NCBI RefSeq assembly: GCF_020360975.1
Contig: NW_025408676.1
Location: 558,001-622,000, forward strand
Length of the DNA stretch: 64,000 nucleotides
DNA from: Hirsutella rhossiliensis
Lineage: Eukaryota > Ascomycota > Sordariomycetes > Hypocreales > Ophiocordycipitaceae
Direction of reading: 5' to 3'
Shown here: positions 61,401-64,000 of the stretch, in pieces
How the letters are laid out: every line of letters begins with the position of its first letter
Numbering within the stretch: the stretch's first letter is position 1
The notes under the pieces: model-generated
What the model saw: only the letters and a program-made list of their open reading frames with translations
The model's database searches: none
What the model was told of the DNA's origin: nothing
Made by a program: the position numbers and the translations under genes

Positions 61401-61610
61401 CCTTTTACGGTATATAAGTAATAGTACGAATTTAGGGAATTAAGCAATTATATAATACTATATAATAAAAGGGAAGAGGGAGTATAAGGTAGGATTTTAA
61501 TAGAATTTATTAATAGTATATTAGTATATAAAAGAAGTCTTAAAGTTAATAATCCTTTTTTTATTTACTAGTAAATATACTACCTTACTATATTATATCT
61601 TTAAGGTTAT
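61401..61610 (-). repeat. Copia-2-like 5' LTR remnant
   Basis: Resembles the first ~200 bp (plus-strand order) of the solo LTR 52874-53441, from GGTATATAAG onward. Similarity fades by about 61610. Confidence 0.65.
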
Positions 61611-62003
61611 AGAGCGTAAACCTTAATATTTCTAGTACTTTTTTAGATACTATATATATATTCCTCTAAAGAAGTTCTATTTTTAGGCCTTTTTAAATAT
61701 CTACCCGTTAGCTTTAGCCGTGTCTTAATCTACTTAGTCTTTAAAAACCTTTTTAGGTTAATATAAGTCGGGCCGTAAGCGTTAATTTAGGTCTTAGCCG
61801 AAGCTATATAAGTAATGTTCGAGAATTTAGATAACCCCTAACTAAAGGCTAGCGGTGCCTTTAGTCTTTTTCTATCTAGGCTAGCGTTGGTGAAGTCCTA
61901 CCGCGTGGCGACTTAGCTAAGGTCGGCTTCCGGTATTAGGATAGGCAGATGGTCTCTTTTATATGCCTCTTATGAGTGTTATATTTTGCCTTTCCTGGCA
62001 CCT
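61611..62003. other. Transition from RIP-mutated to normal DNA
   Basis: No gene or repeat family was recognised. CA and TG are still scarce up to about 61830 and become frequent from about 61920. The edge of the mutated domain therefore lies here. Confidence 0.6.
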
Positions 62004-62357
62004 ATGAGCAGCGGAATTGCAATTAAGAGAGCCCGACTTCCACGCCTATATTTTTCAAACAATGCGCGTGTGACCGAGAAAGACAAAGCAGTAAGCAAAG
62101 CCCAAACCACCGCACTAGTCGAGAAAATCGAGATCCTGCTAGAGGCCGACTACACGTATGGGAAACATAAGCGGAATCTGCACTTGAATCATGAACCACA
62201 TACAGCCAACGCAAGCATCCCCGCCTGCTGCTACACGAAAAAGAAAACAATCAAGTTAAAGGACGCCGGAGACAAAATGCGGGACGTATTCGGGGGCTTC
62301 ACGGAAGACGGCCGGGACCGTTGGAACACGTTCACGATATTACGAGTCATGTTTTGA
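62004..62357 (+). CDS. Hypothetical ORF at the edge of the repeat domain (117 aa)
   Basis: An ATG-started frame in DNA with normal CA/TG content. It is basic (many Lys/Arg) with a C-C-Y pair and a W near the end; no signal peptide or known domain was recognised. The frame can be extended upstream to 61986 only with a TTG start, which is unlikely in a fungus. No promoter or intron was identified. It could be a short orphan gene, an exon, or a chance ORF. Confidence 0.3.
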   Translation: MSSGIAIKRARLPRLYFSNNARVTEKDKAVSKAQTTALVEKIEILLEADYTYGKHKRNLHLNHEPHTANASIPACCYTKKKTIKLKDAGDKMRDVFGGFTEDGRDRWNTFTILRVMF

Positions 62358-63374
62358 TAATGAGGCGTAGTCAAAATGATTTTTGCAAGGATCGGTAAAC
62401 TTGACACGCGCACGCGTTAGCAAAATGTTGTTCCAAGTTTCGCTTGTTCAGCTCGTCCATAGTGAGGCAAACAGGTCCGGTACCAGTGCCGAGACTTAGC
62501 GGCAGAGGCCAGCCATGTCTTAGTTCCCCTCGAGCAGATTGCCCCTGGTCTCCTGAGCCTGACGTGTCTTTGCTCGCCCTGCCTCATTTAGGAAATCTGA
62601 TTCCAAGGAGGCTGCATACTCCGCACAGTAGCTTGACAGGGGTATCTAGGCATAGCCCCTCTGCTTACAGTCAAGACTCGGTCTAAGCGCGATGCCTCCT
62701 TTTGGATGGCTGCTGGTCGGGACGGATCGCTTCCGGCTTTTTGTGTCTTGGTGCTCGAGCCAGCCGCGGGCAGCTTCTTTTGCAATTCACCCACGCTCCC
62801 CCAGTCCGCTTGGATCGGTCCTGGCCGTTCGTGAATAAGGAGAGAGGGGGGATTTGATCTGAGTGGGTGAAAAGAAACGCCCAAGTCGCACGTCTAAGAC
62901 TCATCCTCGCAGAGTAAAAAGCAGCTGTGTTCGAAGCCAATTTCGTACCTCTCACGCCTCCATCAAGGGGTTTATCTGATTCACGAAGACTGTGGCCTTC
63001 CGCGCCGCTACTTTGCAAGTCTTGTCTACGAAGTACACGTAACAGCATTGCTGCATCTATTCATCGTGCCTTGGCGATATAAATGTAAAAATATCCGTTC
63101 TTTTTTAGATCCTCACTGGCTAGTAAGCGGATCATCTCGCTCGAGAGTCCTTACATCAGCCTTGACTGCATGTGGAGCGTCAGCCGCTAGGGCTATGGCG
63201 GTGTTTCCAAAGGCAGTTTTCCATTTGTTTGTAGTAGACATCTACCATGGGTAACCTCCGGGTGGCTTACAGTTGCGTCGAGCTGAGAAGCAGAGATCTA
63301 CTGTTCAGTTCGTTTTGTCGCAGACACACCGTTTCTCTCCGGCTATTTCCACATCATCCGCCCGCCTTCCCCCT
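62358..63374. other. Intergenic region, nothing supported
   Basis: Base composition is normal. Several overlapping frames of 60-121 codons occur on both strands (for example 62683-63048 minus) but they shadow one another and show no recognisable domain. No tRNA, repeat or transposon sequence was seen. Confidence 0.4.
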
Positions 63375-63752
63375 TCAATGACAGGGGGCGGGTAGCAGCT
63401 CACTGCATGACCTTTCGTTTTTGCTTTGTTCTTCGAGGGCTTTGGCGTACACGTCACCCCCTGGGGAAGGGTTGGATGTCTTAGCGGTGACTCGCATTTT
63501 TCCCTTGCTTAGACGTATACTGCAGCTAAGCACAGTTCCCTGCGCTTGACTGTGCACTTCAATCTCCGTAATAGCCGCAGCGGCTTCTTCGAGGCACTCT
63601 CGGATTGAGAGGAAGCAAATTTCGGATTCACACAGCCCAGACGCTCGAATGTCAGTGGTGAGGCCCTCGGACCGTGGTCGAGTTCCAGGGGGACGGGCTC
63701 GAGTACAAATATCGCTGGTTCCCCCCCCGATCAAAGTAGAATCATCATCCAC
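63375..63752 (-). CDS. Possible hypothetical protein divergent from the secreted-protein gene (125 aa)
   Basis: A minus-strand ATG frame of 125 codons that starts 90 bp from the start codon of the gene at 63843. The middle has a helix-like C-L-E-E-A-A-A-A-I-T-E-I-E-V segment; no family was recognised. It occupies what should be the upstream region of that gene. It may be a genuine small gene with a shared promoter or only an open frame in regulatory DNA. Confidence 0.25.
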   Translation of the reverse strand: MDDDSTLIGGGTSDICTRARPPGTRPRSEGLTTDIRASGLCESEICFLSIRECLEEAAAAITEIEVHSQAQGTVLSCSIRLSKGKMRVTAKTSNPSPGGDVYAKALEEQSKNERSCSELLPAPCH

Positions 63753-63774
63753 TTCTCATCATCACATTCATTCA

Positions 63775-63842
63775 CTCATCAACCATCTACTCAACACTCC
63801 TCTTCCAGTTACTCTTTTTCAACTCCTCTTCCACTCTTCAAG
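63775..63842 (+). promoter_or_regulatory. CT-rich 5' leader of the secreted-protein gene
   Basis: A pyrimidine-rich stretch with repeated CTCTTCC/CTTTTTC blocks ends TCTTCAAG directly before the ATG. This is typical of highly expressed filamentous-fungal genes and supports the start at 63843. A convincing TATA box was not found. Confidence 0.7.
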
Positions 63843-64000
63843 ATGAAGTTCATTGCTGCTGCCACCCTTTTCCTTGCCTCGGCTCTGGCCGCGCCCATTG
63901 CTGGCAAGGACGGGTACAAGGACTTCGGCAATTACGATGGCTACAAGAACAGCTACGGCGGCGACTATGGCTACGGCGGCGACTACAAGGTCGGCGGCTA
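63843..64000 (+). CDS. Small secreted Gly/Tyr-rich protein, 5' part
   Basis: The frame opens with a classic signal peptide: M-K-F, a hydrophobic core rich in Ala/Leu, then A-L-A-A-P, with cleavage probably after residue 16 or 17. The mature part is rich in Gly, Tyr, Asp and Lys, with near-repeats such as Y-G-G-D-Y-G-Y-G-G-D-Y-K from about residue 38. It probably acts outside the cell or in the wall; related Gly/Tyr-rich secreted proteins are known in fungi, but the exact family was not recognised. The gene continues past the window end; 52 complete codons are visible. Codon use is GC-rich and unaffected by RIP. Confidence 0.85.
   Translation, partial: MKFIAAATLFLASALAAPIAGKDGYKDFGNYDGYKNSYGGDYGYGGDYKVGG

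Noticed and set aside
1..61900. CRISPR array, rRNA or prophage
   Set aside because: Repeats are LTRs and RIP-degraded eukaryotic retrotransposons; no short regularly spaced repeats, rRNA cores or bacterial-type operons were seen.
62444..63254. Several overlapping ORFs on both strands (60-121 codons)
   Set aside because: They overlap each other in opposing frames, show no recognisable domain, leader or splice pattern, and cannot be ranked from sequence alone.

Overview
The window looks like a filamentous ascomycete (Pezizomycotina) chromosome segment. About 61.9 kb is a gene-free, AT-rich graveyard of nested LTR retrotransposons. It ends in about 2 kb of normal, gene-like DNA. In the graveyard the dinucleotides CA and TG are almost absent while CG survives, and coding frames are broken by TAA/TAG only. 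That is the signature of repeat-induced point mutation (RIP, CpA to TpA). From about 61.95 kb CA and TG are common again, and at 63843 a CT-rich leader precedes the start of a small secreted Gly/Tyr-rich protein that runs off the window.

Layout. (1) 1-11554: a Ty1/Copia element, D (minus strand, 697-bp LTR, 3' end beyond the window), is split by a complete Copia element A (2519-8760, minus, TSD ATTAA). (2) 11555-28313: an old Copia element C (plus) is split by a Ty3/Gypsy chromovirus G1 (11743-25752, 485-bp LTRs, TSD AGGGC). The 5' LTR of G1 is itself split by Copia B (11880-18022, plus, TSD TATAT), a sister copy of A. (3) 28314-36532: a truncated A/B-type Copia (E), a fold-back structure built from Copia 3' ends (30779-32254), and a different Copia (Copia-2) with its 3' LTR. 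(4) 36533-53567: a 3' fragment of G1, then Gypsy G3 (plus) split by complete Gypsy G2 (38059-45015, minus, TSD ATTTA), then a truncated second copy of G2 (G2') carrying a Copia-2 solo LTR. (5) 53568-61600: a D-family LTR at a recombination junction, truncated Copia F split by a short gag-only LTR element S (55704-57576), then a pile of solo and partial LTRs and a Copia-2-like 5' end. (6) 61600-64000: transition into ordinary DNA.

Three observations stand out. Elements A and B are bounded by 73-bp LTRs but contain a second, different 476-485-bp LTR, each followed by the same half-tRNA-iMet primer site. They look like a chimera of a Copia element with a tiny non-autonomous LTR element that then transposed as a unit. 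All three Gypsy families appear to carry an antisense gene between the chromodomain and the 3' LTR: G1 encodes a coiled-coil-like protein, G2 has an intron whose removal joins two frames in both copies, and G3 has a promoter-like leader. Finally, at every reverse transcriptase active site found, RIP context (T before GA) predicts exactly which catalytic aspartate became asparagine.

No tRNA, rRNA, CRISPR or intact transposase gene was recognised. No ORF in the first 61.9 kb looks functional.
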